Positions 9,701 through 18,131 are shown, counted from the first letter of the stretch. The stretch is 64,000 nucleotides of DNA from Bacillus oleivorans (GCF_900207585.1 NZ_OAOP01000005.1:1-64000), one strand, 5' to 3'. Program-made: numbers and translations. Notes: a model not told the origin generated them from the letters alone.

Positions 9701-10530
9701 TTGCAGATTTATTAGGCTTAATATCACTAAAAGAAAATGGACTAGAAGTAGCCATTGAGATATTAAATATGAGACTACATGGTATATCAAAAGGTTCAAA
9801 AGTTAGTAAATGTATATCAGATGTAGGTCAAAAACTATTGTTGGATTATCAGTTCTCAAAAGAAAATAATAGGAAAGGCCATTTTGATTACGAATTATCC
9901 AGGATTATTGAAGCATGTTTTAATGGTATATATGGAGAAGCGAATTTTAGGAAATTGTGTGAAAAGCTTGCAGAAGCATACAAAAAATTTAAAATTTATC
10001 CATCTGATTATCAAAGTGTTTTGGCCTCTTTATCCAAGATGCAACCGGAGGTGTTTCTAAATGAATTTTTAGGTAAGGAGCAAAAAGTAGATGGTTGGTT
10101 AATCGAAGCACTTTCTAGAGAAGGCAAAGCTCTTTCCAATATAAATGAGGAAATTATTAAAAAATGGTGTGAAGTCAATCCCCAAACACGTTATCCTGTT
10201 ATTGCATCTGCCATAAGGCCTTTTCAACAAGTTGATAAAGATAATATCTTGGAGTGGACACCTTTAGCTTTGTGGATAATGGATAATTATTATGATCCGG
10301 TAGTAATATTAAATACATTTAGAACATCATTTTACCCAAGAACATGGTGGGGTTCACTTGCAGAAAAGTTACAAAGTTGCCTGTACTTAATTACCGCATT
10401 GAAAAAGCATAGCAATCTGGTAATTGCAGAATGGGCAACAGAAGAAGAAGAAAAATTTAAAGAAACTATTCGTTTGGAAAGAGAAAATGAATTGAAAGTG
10501 GAAAGGCAAAAAAATGAACGTTTTGAGTAA
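6736..10530 (+). CDS. STAND-type NTPase with N-terminal PD-(D/E)xK nuclease-like domain (1264 aa); candidate anti-phage protein
   Basis: The ATG is preferred over an in-frame GTG 21 bases upstream because GGGAGG lies between them. Residues 1-150 look like a restriction-type nuclease: acidic residues E26/E28, then GGID (D53), then FQVKK (Q76, K78), the E/D...QxK pattern of Mrr-like nucleases. A P-loop (GLSGVGKT, K246) and a Walker-B-like ILGVDN (D300) mark a STAND-class ATPase. The last 750 residues are helical and repeat-like, as in sensor domains. The family layout (effector, NTPase, sensor) matches Avs-type phage-sensing proteins. Whether it belongs to a named Avs group is not claimed. It stands alone as an operon in accessory DNA with two other defence-like genes downstream. 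Confidence 0.75.
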   Translation: MLEIDGKDISELSDSDLRVLIGLLCEAELRTYGLPTAGVTWGGHQNAKDGGIDVRVDLLSPLHADSFIPRFKTGFQVKKPDMPRSEILKEMRPKGKLRQVIRDLIDSKGAYIIVSSQGSTADSALKDRKEAMLEALSDYPNYTDIKVDFYDRERIASWVRSHPALVLWVREKLGKPIQGWKTYENWANCPFGIEEEYMLDEHVRLYREPNSYSEGLAICDGINEIRNILHRPASSVRLVGLSGVGKTRLLQALFDERLGENPLNKSIVFYTDISDGPNPDPINFAERLVALKSRFILGVDNCPPDLHRRLRLICSKPNSLVSLITVEYDVKDDQPEETEVFRLEPASTELIEKVILKRFSHITEIDARSIANFSGGNARISIALGNTVKRGDNLSQLKDSDLFIRLFQQRNEPSKSLLRAAEACSLVYSFNVQLSENEELELLSDLVGMNVQEMYRNVSELMRRDLVQKRSVWRAVLPHAIANKLAQRALENIPIEKICSVFENGGSERLLKSFSRRLSYLHESEEALEISKRWLIEDGLLGDVSNLNELGVTLLRNIAPLNPELTLSAIERVIKSNRVNTFFTRGNDFYNEYTSLLRSLAYDKHLFIRSTNLLSKFALSEKPNENVNSIRNLLKSLFYIYLSGTHASADQRLSIIKKLVESNIEDEVDLGISLLNAALETTHFSSSYSFEFGARPRDYGYKPTNRIEIHTWYKLFIDYSLRVVISESPFDFKVKELIASKFRGLWVNAGMYDELEKVSKIISSKGSWREGWLAVRTTMRFDGKEMEPEIYERLNDLKLLLGPNSLIERAKFYSLSGRSIYDLVDAVSDIDNDGYTTVEQKIQLLGREVGSKDEILSELLPEILGNDGPGLFSLGQGIADGSNDHEETWIDFYDKLSYIDDSKRNYQVLRGFLNRLAEIDLALTEKILDQSVTDPILASIFPFLQISVKINSLGVTRLRKSLEYGEAPIWQYQNIAYGRVHETISDEDLADLLGLISLKENGLEVAIEILNMRLHGISKGSKVSKCISDVGQKLLLDYQFSKENNRKGHFDYELSRIIEACFNGIYGEANFRKLCEKLAEAYKKFKIYPSDYQSVLASLSKMQPEVFLNEFLGKEQKVDGWLIEALSREGKALSNINEEIIKKWCEVNPQTRYPVIASAIRPFQQVDKDNILEWTPLALWIMDNYYDPVVILNTFRTSFYPRTWWGSLAEKLQSCLYLITALKKHSNLVIAEWATEEEEKFKETIRLERENELKVERQKNERFE

Positions 10531-10559
10531 AAAAATTATTACAGGACGAAGAATAAAGG

Positions 10560-10840
10560 ATATAAGATGCTAATTTATTACATCTCATAGCTTAATTTTC
10601 TACCGACCTCCATAAGCATAAACAAATTAATGTAAATCAAACTATAAAAAAAAGGCATTGGTAAAATCTGTTTACCAATGCCTTTTTTGCTACTTAAATA
10701 ACTAAGGTGATCTTTATCCCAAGGAATCAAAAGTAAAAAGGTTTTCGGATCAAGTTCAAACCGCCTCACAACCATTCTTTACAACCCTTTTGAGACATCA
10801 AGACCTACGACTGGATTCATTCTAAATTTCCTCCTAAACC
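10560..10840 (-). mobile_element. Internally deleted IS110-family insertion-sequence remnant
   Basis: On the minus strand, GGAGGAAATTTAGA leads into an ATG encoding MNPVVGLDVSKG and then a stop. This is the expected N-terminus of an IS110-type DEDD transposase, whose first catalytic Asp lies in GLDVSK. The body of the transposase is missing. After a short unrelated reading a perfect hairpin (GGCATTGGTAAA/TTTACCAATGCC with a T-run) follows. Only the two ends of an element thus seem to remain. Confidence 0.55.
10654..10690. terminator. Perfect hairpin with T-runs on both sides
   Basis: GGCATTGGTAAA pairs with TTTACCAATGCC around a 4-base loop; A7 precedes and T6 follows, so it can terminate on either strand. 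It lies inside the IS110 remnant. Confidence 0.75.
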
Positions 10841-11365
10841 AGTATATATTTGATCCCTCACAGACACCAGATGAATGTAAAAATAAGGGGATTCATGCCC
10901 CCTATTAGTTTAAACTAATTGGTTCCCAAATCATTCATACTTCTACCCTCTTTACTTAAAAAAAGGTAAAGTGAAACAATTTTAATTGAAAGAGAGTGAA
11001 AATCAATTATCATGCCCTGGTTCTTTAATGTATAGATTAAGTTGTGACTATAGTACGGGAGCAGCAGGATTCATCATGTTATTAAAGAGATTACTAAGCT
11101 ACTAAGTTTTTATCTTTAACTTTATAAGATTGTTAAATTTATGTCCAAAAAATTAGGTTCTATCTACTAAAAACACTTTTTATTGATTTATATGGCAAGG
11201 AAGATGAAAACAAAAATTCATGTATATATGTTGTAGGTGCTGAAAAAAGTAAATTTTAGTTGGAATATCTTTAAAATTGTTAAACTTTTCCTGTAAAATA
11301 GTAAGTAAATATTGTCCATAGGCAGAAACAGATCAAGTAAATTATAGAGTTAGGAGGGAACTTGA

Positions 11366-13624
11366 ATGATTGATAAGATCAGATTAAGAGAGGTTGCAAC
11401 GTATGACACTTCAGGAATTGAAGTAAATCTAAGGAAAATCAATTACATTTTTGGAAGTAACGGGACTGGAAAAACAACAGTTTCAGAGGTACTAAGAAAG
11501 CAGGAGGACTTCCCTAGCTGCAGAATTGAATGGGGAAGAGAAAGGTCAAATTACGATGTTTTTGTCTATAACAGGAACTTTGTTCGTGAAAACTTCAGTA
11601 TGCGTAATGACATAAAAGGCATTTTTACTTTAGGTAAAGAATCTACTGATTTGTTAAAGAAGATAGATAAAAAATCGGAAGAAATAGATAAGCACGAGGA
11701 TAAGATTGGAAACTTAGAAGAGAAAATTAAAGAAATTGATGAAAAGATAAACAATCTAAAAGCTGACTTTATGAATACATGCTGGGATTTAAAATTAAAA
11801 TATGACGAACAATTTAAAGAGGCGTTTACTGGTGTACGTAATAAAAAAGATAACTTTATGTTAAAGTGCATAGAAGAAGCTCAAAATAATGATGGTGTTC
11901 ATTATGGTTTTGATGAATTGAAAAAGAGAGTAGATTCCGTTTTTAAGGGAACACAAGAGAAAATCAACACGATTCCAAATATAGAATACAATGCTTCATA
12001 TGAGAAATCTCAGATATTTGGAACAAGAATAGTGGGAAAACGAGATATTGACATTGCAGATCTTATTTCTCGTCTGAACATCAGTGACTGGGTTCAGCAA
12101 GGTCATCAACATTTGAAAAATACAGATGGTTTATGTCCGTTTTGTCAACAGGAATTGCCTAAAAATTTAGAAGGAAAATTAGAAGAATATTTTGATGAAA
12201 CATATACTGAGCAGTTACAACTCCTAAATTCTTCCTCAGAAAAATACATCACGGAAACCCAAGGTATTATCAAAAATCATCATATACTCACTGAGGGGAA
12301 TATTCCTTTTGTTAATACAGAAAAAGTGAAAAGTCTTCTTGAAATAATAATCTCAACTTTTAAAGAAAATGAATTAAAACTTGAGAGGAAAAAGGCTGAA
12401 CCAAGTAGTAGTGTTAAATTAAGCTCAATAAGCAGTTATATAAGGGAAATTAATGAAGAGATTGGACAAGCCAACATACAAATAATTAAGCATAATCAAA
12501 TGATTGACAATATAACTGAGGAAAAAGCTAAATTAAATAAAGATATATGGCGTTTTATTATTGAAGAGAATAAAAGAGATTATGCGAGTTATACAGATAA
12601 AACAACAAAGGAATGTAAAACTTTAGACGGTATGAATAAAAGGTGGGGTGAACTAAGTGGCTTTAGAAATGAATTGAAGAAAGAAGTTATTCAACTTCAA
12701 AACCAGCTTACGAGTGTTCTGCCTTCTATTAACGAAATCAATAATCTGCTAAAATCTTTTGGTTTTACAAACTTTGAATTAGCTGAATCGAAGGAAAAAG
12801 GTAATTATAAGATTGTACGTGGAGATGGAGTAGACGCAAACGCAACGTTAAGTGAAGGTGAGATGACCTTTATTACTTTCCTATATTTCTATCAACTTAT
12901 AAATGGTAGTAATGAACAGGATAAAGTAAATACGAAAAGAGTAATCGTCATAGATGACCCCATATCAAGTCTCGATAGCAATGTACTATTTATTGTCAGT
13001 TACTTGATTAATAGTTTAAAGAAAAAGATTAGAAGTAGTGATTCAATATTTAAGCAATTGATAATATTGACCCACAATGTTTATTTCCATAAGGAAATAT
13101 CTTTCAATAAAGGTATGAGTAATAAAAAGCAACAAGATGAGACATTTTGGGTTCTTACAAAAACAGATAATGTATCACGGATAAAAGAATATGATGAGAA
13201 TCCTATTAAGAACTCATATGAGTTGCTGTGGAGAGAATTAAAGGAAAATATAAATTCAATAACAACACCAAACATAATGAGAAGGATATTGGAAAACTAC
13301 TTTAAATTCTTCGGTAATATTGATGTCAGCGAAATAGTTGGGAAATTTCCAGATGAAGACAAAGTGGTATGCAATTCTTTACTGTCGTGGGCTAACAATG
13401 GATCACATCATGTAAATGATGATTTATATGTAGATAGTAACCAAGAATCGAATAAGGCTTACTTTGATGTATTCAGAAAAATTTTCGTAAACTCTGACCA
13501 TGAGTCTCATTTTAAAATGATGATGGAAGACTTTGAATATGAAATTGAAGAAGATTCATCTGAAGAATTAGCTAGAAAAGAAATACAAGAGGCTTTAGAG
13601 CAAGCTGCAGTTGGTCACGAATAG
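11366..13624 (+). CDS. RloC/PrrC-type ABC ATPase with candidate anticodon-nuclease domain (752 aa)
   Basis: The start is the ATG after AGGAGGGAACTTGA. The N-terminus carries a P-loop (GSNGTGKTT, residues 30-38) and the phrase VYNRNFVRENF...IKGIFTLG, typical of the AAA_13 family. Two coiled-coil arms flank CPFC (C257, C260), as in the zinc hook of RloC. LSEGEMTF is the ABC signature and VIVIDDPISSLDSN the Walker B/D-loop. Near the C-terminus R639-x3-E643 and H681/H682 in WANNGSHH match the Arg-Glu-His triad of PrrC/RloC tRNA nucleases. Known members cut tRNA anticodons after phage attack. No restriction-modification genes are adjacent, so it would act alone, as described for RloC. Confidence 0.8.
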   Translation: MIDKIRLREVATYDTSGIEVNLRKINYIFGSNGTGKTTVSEVLRKQEDFPSCRIEWGRERSNYDVFVYNRNFVRENFSMRNDIKGIFTLGKESTDLLKKIDKKSEEIDKHEDKIGNLEEKIKEIDEKINNLKADFMNTCWDLKLKYDEQFKEAFTGVRNKKDNFMLKCIEEAQNNDGVHYGFDELKKRVDSVFKGTQEKINTIPNIEYNASYEKSQIFGTRIVGKRDIDIADLISRLNISDWVQQGHQHLKNTDGLCPFCQQELPKNLEGKLEEYFDETYTEQLQLLNSSSEKYITETQGIIKNHHILTEGNIPFVNTEKVKSLLEIIISTFKENELKLERKKAEPSSSVKLSSISSYIREINEEIGQANIQIIKHNQMIDNITEEKAKLNKDIWRFIIEENKRDYASYTDKTTKECKTLDGMNKRWGELSGFRNELKKEVIQLQNQLTSVLPSINEINNLLKSFGFTNFELAESKEKGNYKIVRGDGVDANATLSEGEMTFITFLYFYQLINGSNEQDKVNTKRVIVIDDPISSLDSNVLFIVSYLINSLKKKIRSSDSIFKQLIILTHNVYFHKEISFNKGMSNKKQQDETFWVLTKTDNVSRIKEYDENPIKNSYELLWRELKENINSITTPNIMRRILENYFKFFGNIDVSEIVGKFPDEDKVVCNSLLSWANNGSHHVNDDLYVDSNQESNKAYFDVFRKIFVNSDHESHFKMMMEDFEYEIEEDSSEELARKEIQEALEQAAVGHE

Positions 13625-13667
13625 ATAGAAATCGATACCAATCCTTATTGAAGTAAACTTTATGGGG

Positions 13668-13961
13668 TTAATTTGATTGTATAAGAAAGGAATTGTTTTC
13701 CCATGCAAAGCATTGTCCAAACTGCCTTAGATTCCTATTTTGATAGTAAGGGCTGTCCGATATAAGTCTTTGCATATCAGGGCGGCCTTTTATATCTTTA
13801 CCACTAATACCTTCATCAATATATTCTTCAGCAATCTGCCAACTATATAGGGATGTATATTGACGTAAAGTTTGTAATTGGGCAGAAATACTGTAGCCTT
13901 CACTTGCTTGCTCTTCTGTGCTGACACGACAATATATTGCAACACTTTTTATTTCGTTCAT
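13668..13961 (-). pseudogene. Truncated serine recombinase (N-terminal resolvase domain fragment)
   Basis: The ATG at 13961 follows AAAGGAG. The product opens with VAIYCRVSTEEQA, the catalytic motif of serine recombinases (Ser in RVS), and continues through GYSISAQ, DEGISGKD and GRPDMQRLI. Just where KxGxIDxVxVxxLDRLSRN should follow, the reading changes to unrelated sequence and ends after 97 residues. A full-length enzyme would need several hundred more residues. The gene was broken close to the end of the RloC-like gene, probably by insertion or deletion when the island was assembled. Confidence 0.7.
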
Positions 13962-14324
13962 TTTGATCACTCCTTTAACTTTTATAACAGTATTGGTATT
14001 AATGGAGTTAAAAAATACATGATGTTGGATATCATGAATGAACGTTTCTCAAGTAGATTTATTATAGAAGGCATGGTTACAAGGATTAAAGTTGAAGAGG
14101 CTAGTTGATTTACGCCGACTGATTGTCCAACAATCGATCTAGGTCGTAGAAGAAAGAGTATTCTAATAATTGGGATTTATGTTAAAATATATTAATACTT
14201 AGTTATAAGGAAAATATTACTGATGTATTAAATACTCGATTATTTGTAACAGTACATTGGACAGTGAAAATTTAAAAAGGATAAGAAGACAATTTTTTAT
14301 TAGAAATGGATAAGAGGGATTGAT

Positions 14325-17300
14325 TTGGCTCTAAATTTATTATTCCATAAACAAAGTGAAACACCTAGCGATAATTTAATAGTTTTAATACATGGACTCG
14401 GTGCGCCTAATAGTACATGGACTCATGATGGAGTTTCTTGGATAGATCTTTTCTTAACTGATGATACATTTGGTAGTTTAGATGTAGCAGAAATAACCTA
14501 TGATACGACCCATTTAGCAAATGGAATTCTGTCTTTAATGGGAATTAAGAAAATTAAATTAGGCAGATTTAAAAGGTTTACAGTTGGGAAAGGTCCCTAT
14601 ACAACTATAGAAATTTTAGCAAGAGAGTTAAAAAGAGAGCTTGATTCTAAAAAAGTGAAGCAATATAAAAATGTCGTATTAATAGGTCATAGTATGGGTG
14701 GATTAGTAGCTATTAGATATATTCTTGAAGAATTTGAGAATAATCAGTCTCATAATATTAAAGGTATGATTAGTTTGGCCACACCATATAATGGTTCATC
14801 GTTTGCTTTATATAGTCAATTAATAAAGAGTATAAATAGGCATGCTCAAATTCCTTCTTTAGAGCCAAATAGTGCATTTTTAGATGAAACAATAAGACTA
14901 TGGCAAAAGCACTTGGATAAAATGAATTTAGATTTTAAATTTTTCTTTGGAACAGAGGATACTATTGTTTCAGAAAATAGTGCTATACCTCATATTGTAA
15001 GTTCAAAATGGACAGGAGGGATTCCTCTTCCAGGAGACCATAGCGGTATTTTGAATGTAGAAAATCATAGTTCTGTAAGTTACAGCCATGTTAGTGAAGC
15101 AGTAAAAGATTTTTTTGACAAAGATATTGTGTTAAAAAAAAAGATAATAGATGAGCAAAGAAGGCTTACAATCGCCAAATCAGTAACAAGACTTAAAGCA
15201 AATGGTTTGGATAGAGAACAAGCTTTATATTTATTAGAAAAAACATACGATTTTGAGTATTTGAAGCCTGTCTCTGAAAAACGACTAGTAGTAATAGTAG
15301 GAGAATTTGGACTTGGTAAATCATTTGCTATTGATAAAATTTATCTGGATTTGTTAATAAGAGCAGAGAATGAAAGTAATTTTCCAATCCCAATAAGTAT
15401 TAATGCAGCGCAATTAGACAATGATGTCCAAAGTTATTTAGAAGGTATAGTAGTAGATCAATCAAAAGAGTTTTGGATTATAGTTGACGGAATGGATGAG
15501 GTATCCGTATCTATAGCATCGAATATATTGGAAAATATGCGTATATCTACTGAAAGATGGAATAATCTTCGTGTAATTCTTACCAGTAGACCACTTAGTA
15601 TTTTTAATAATATCTCTGAAACTGTGTATATGAGAGGTTTGAGTCAAAAAGCAGCATTAGAGTTAGTAAATTATATTAATCATCAAGAAAATCAATATTA
15701 CTATCATCATTTACCTAAAGATATAGGGATTGCAATCCAACGTCCTCTTTTTGCAATTTTATTGGGACTATATTTAACTAAGAAAAATAGTTTAATCCCA
15801 ACTACTAGTGGGGAGTTATTATCATATATGATAGAAAATGCTTTGGAAAAAGTAGAGCTCAATGATTCTCATATAATTCAGATGCTCATGAATCTAGCTA
15901 TGGTAAGTACTTGTAATGGGAATGTTCCAGTTAAAAAGTCAGAAATAGGAGATATCATGGAAGTTAGGAATCTCTTAAACACTGGGATTGTAATTGAAGA
16001 AAATGGATATATATCATTCGTTTTACCTATTTTAAATCAATGGTTTGCAGCTAAAGCTTTATCAGAAGATATAATTACTATTAACCAAATATTTGAGAGT
16101 AGTTATTTAGATTACTGGAAATATCCTCTTGTAATTTTAATTACTATATTTAAGGAAAATAAAATTGACAATATTCTGAGAGAGATTGTAGAAAAAGATC
16201 CGGGTTTTGCCGCGATGTTAATTGAGGAAAGCATACAAAAATGGGGTATTCATAATGAAATAACGTCCTTATCATCTCAAGAATGTGGAGAGAAAATTAG
16301 AATGACCATGAATTCTTGGGTTAAATCTTTAGAAATTTTAGCGGATATAATCGCACCAATTGATATGCAACGAAATATTCTACCTATCGGAGTAAATAAA
16401 AACGATGAATGGTTATATACATCGTGGTATAGGGGAAGAAAAGAACTAACCGAAATTAGTATTATAGATAGAAGTAGAAATGAGATTGACTGGCCAACTC
16501 TGAGAGGTGCTAGACCGGGGAATAGTTCAAGTTGGTATTGGAGATGGACATTAGAGGAATTAAGGGACAATCTAACTAAGTTAATTAAGAATAACACATT
16601 GCCTATTTGTACAGAAATAATATATAAAGAGATAATGTGGAGTACTACATTGAAAATATATAAAAAAGGCTCTTTATACACTAAGGGGATAGTATTAGAT
16701 GATATAAGATCTCGGTTAGAGAGAGAATATAAACATATAACGGAAATAGAAACAGATAATAAACTCGTTCCTATATCTATGTATATGGGTTACATTGAAG
16801 ATTTAGAAAGTAAAGGTGTCAGAGTTATAGAATGTCCTTTGCCTGGAGGAGATATAGATAATCCTATAGATAATTGGGTGTGGAGTGTCTATTCTGATGA
16901 ACAGCTATATATGAGAACATTAAAAATTTATCAGGAAGCGATTATTGGTTACAAAGAGTTAGTGGAAACATTCTTCCCTGTTTTAAAGCAAAGATTAAGA
17001 AAATATGTATTGTATCCCTTTATTCTTAAAGGAGAATTCTTTCCACCTGAAGAAAATAGTAAGTATCTTCCTATAGGACCAGCAATGAAATGGCATTTAG
17101 AGCCGTTGCCTTTAGAAAAAAAAGAGGCTATTTTAGATATAAAAATGTCGAGAGGAAGGAAAGAAGAATTTAATGATGAGGATATTTATGAAATAGCCAG
17201 AAAGATTAAAGAATATCGTCCGGATAGTTACATTTGGATAGGAGCAAATCAAAATAGTCAAATCCTAGATATCTTTGGTGATAGACCTGTAACTAAAATT

Positions 17301-17351
17301 ATATATAAATGGCTAGAAGAAGACTTAAAATCTGTAGATTGGATTAAATAG
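14325..17351 (+). CDS. Alpha/beta-hydrolase fused to NACHT-type STAND NTPase (1008 aa); candidate defence protein
   Basis: The TTG start follows AGAGGG by about 6 bases. Residues 15-280 form a lipase/DUF676-like alpha/beta hydrolase: oxyanion motif LIHGLG, nucleophile elbow GHSMGG (S123), acid candidate D212 (GTED) and H239 in GDHSG. A linker leads to the NTPase: Walker A GEFGLGKS (326-333), Walker B IIVDGMDE (D388) and the sensor ILTSRP, all NACHT-like. The C-terminal 450 residues have no recognised domain and are probably the sensor. Bacterial NACHT proteins and STAND proteins with hydrolase effectors protect against phage; by analogy this one could attack lipids or esters when triggered. 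It is monocistronic and ends before a strong hairpin. Confidence 0.75.
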   Translation: MALNLLFHKQSETPSDNLIVLIHGLGAPNSTWTHDGVSWIDLFLTDDTFGSLDVAEITYDTTHLANGILSLMGIKKIKLGRFKRFTVGKGPYTTIEILARELKRELDSKKVKQYKNVVLIGHSMGGLVAIRYILEEFENNQSHNIKGMISLATPYNGSSFALYSQLIKSINRHAQIPSLEPNSAFLDETIRLWQKHLDKMNLDFKFFFGTEDTIVSENSAIPHIVSSKWTGGIPLPGDHSGILNVENHSSVSYSHVSEAVKDFFDKDIVLKKKIIDEQRRLTIAKSVTRLKANGLDREQALYLLEKTYDFEYLKPVSEKRLVVIVGEFGLGKSFAIDKIYLDLLIRAENESNFPIPISINAAQLDNDVQSYLEGIVVDQSKEFWIIVDGMDEVSVSIASNILENMRISTERWNNLRVILTSRPLSIFNNISETVYMRGLSQKAALELVNYINHQENQYYYHHLPKDIGIAIQRPLFAILLGLYLTKKNSLIPTTSGELLSYMIENALEKVELNDSHIIQMLMNLAMVSTCNGNVPVKKSEIGDIMEVRNLLNTGIVIEENGYISFVLPILNQWFAAKALSEDIITINQIFESSYLDYWKYPLVILITIFKENKIDNILREIVEKDPGFAAMLIEESIQKWGIHNEITSLSSQECGEKIRMTMNSWVKSLEILADIIAPIDMQRNILPIGVNKNDEWLYTSWYRGRKELTEISIIDRSRNEIDWPTLRGARPGNSSSWYWRWTLEELRDNLTKLIKNNTLPICTEIIYKEIMWSTTLKIYKKGSLYTKGIVLDDIRSRLEREYKHITEIETDNKLVPISMYMGYIEDLESKGVRVIECPLPGGDIDNPIDNWVWSVYSDEQLYMRTLKIYQEAIIGYKELVETFFPVLKQRLRKYVLYPFILKGEFFPPEENSKYLPIGPAMKWHLEPLPLEKKEAILDIKMSRGRKEEFNDEDIYEIARKIKEYRPDSYIWIGANQNSQILDIFGDRPVTKIIYKWLEEDLKSVDWIK

Positions 17352-17763
17352 ATAAATCTCTAGAAAATCACTTGCACTCTTTCTGTTGACATTTCAAAAT
17401 CTATCAATTATATTCTTAAACAAGGAAAGAAACTACTTTATAAAACTAAATAAAAATTAATCTTAATTAATTTCTGAGAAGAGAAGCACTCTCCAGGGAT
17501 GACACAGGATAACTGTGTCCTTCTGGTGAGTGCTTTTTTGTTGGGAATAGAGAGGAAATGCAATAATAATAACTTTATCTGCAAAAGAATAAGCAAAAAA
17601 TAGGGGTAGCTTATTGCTTTGAACTGGCTAAATCCGGAATGATTCTTCTATCAGAGCTGAAAAAAGTTTTATTTCGGTTAGAAGCTTGGAAGGATTGATA
17701 GATTAGCAAGAGCAAATGTCTATAATCAATGCAAAACCGGATACGACATTAAAAAAATAAAAT
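17352..17763. other. Intergenic gap between the hydrolase-NACHT gene and the recombinase operon
   Basis: Apart from the terminator at 17485-17539 no gene is supported. The 17560-17760 part is AT-rich and probably carries the promoter of the small-gene/recombinase operon, but no clear -35/-10 pair was picked. Confidence 0.4.
17485..17539 (+). terminator. Two-tier terminator hairpin
   Basis: AGCACTC/GAGTGCT and CCAG/CTGG form the outer stem. An inner hairpin GACACAG-GATAA-CTGTGTC sits on top and TTTTTTG follows. It lies 130 bases after the hydrolase-NACHT gene. Confidence 0.75.
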
Positions 17764-17799
17764 TTAGGGGGTTATTTCATGTTAGGGGGTTATTTCATG
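17764..17799 (+). repeat. 18-bp tandem duplication carrying ribosome-binding site and start codon
   Basis: TTAGGGGGTTATTTCATG occurs twice back to back (17764-17781, 17782-17799). Each copy has the GGGGG site and an ATG, and the two ATGs are in frame. Confidence 0.95.
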
Positions 17800-17985
17800 C
17801 AGTTAAACGGAAAGGAAAACAAGTTTCACTTAGATACTTTCTATCATCAACTCAGAACAAATTGCACTGAATTCGGAATTCATCGATCTGTCATAGATAG
17901 ATATATTGGGCAAGTTGAAGAAATAAAACACAAAAATATATGGGAATTAAAACAGAGGAAGCAAGAAGATGCACAGGATTTATAA
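17797..17985 (+). CDS. Hypothetical protein at the head of the recombinase operon (62-68 aa)
   Basis: Translation can begin at either of two in-frame ATGs (17779 or 17797) because an 18-bp duplication has copied the ribosome-binding site and start. The second gives MQLNGKENK and is probably the original. The product is polar, with FHLDTFYHQLRTN and a charged C-terminal helix (EEIKHKNIWELKQRKQED). The family is not recognised. The next small ORF starts inside its end, so the set is probably co-transcribed with the recombinases downstream. Confidence 0.55.
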   Translation: MQLNGKENKFHLDTFYHQLRTNCTEFGIHRSVIDRYIGQVEEIKHKNIWELKQRKQEDAQDL

Positions 17986-18079
17986 GGAATTGGGTTTACC
18001 TGGAAGTAATCCTAAATCAATAAAAGTTGAAAGAATTAATAAAAAATATCGACACATAAAACAGCCCTTGAAAAATTAA
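17969..18079 (+). CDS. Basic 36-residue protein overlapping the preceding gene
   Basis: An ATG at 17969, inside the 3' end of the previous ORF but in another frame, opens MHRIYKELGLPG and runs to a TAA at 18077. GAGG lies about 10 bases upstream. The product is strongly basic (ERINKKYRHIKQ). The overlap by 17 bases suggests translational coupling. The family is not recognised. The tight packing supports a real gene, but its shortness leaves doubt. Confidence 0.4.
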   Translation: MHRIYKELGLPGSNPKSIKVERINKKYRHIKQPLKN

Positions 18080-18131
18080 TATGAATGAAATTCATCATTT
18101 CTGTCCATTATGGGTAAAAATGCGAGGAGTG

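Larger units (their letters stand above)
10531..11365. other. Gap with IS110 remnant; otherwise no gene seen
   Basis: Bases 10560-10840 hold the insertion-sequence remnant described separately. Bases 10900-11365 are AT-rich with no supported ORF. They end in the GGAGGG ribosome-binding site of the next gene. Confidence 0.5.
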
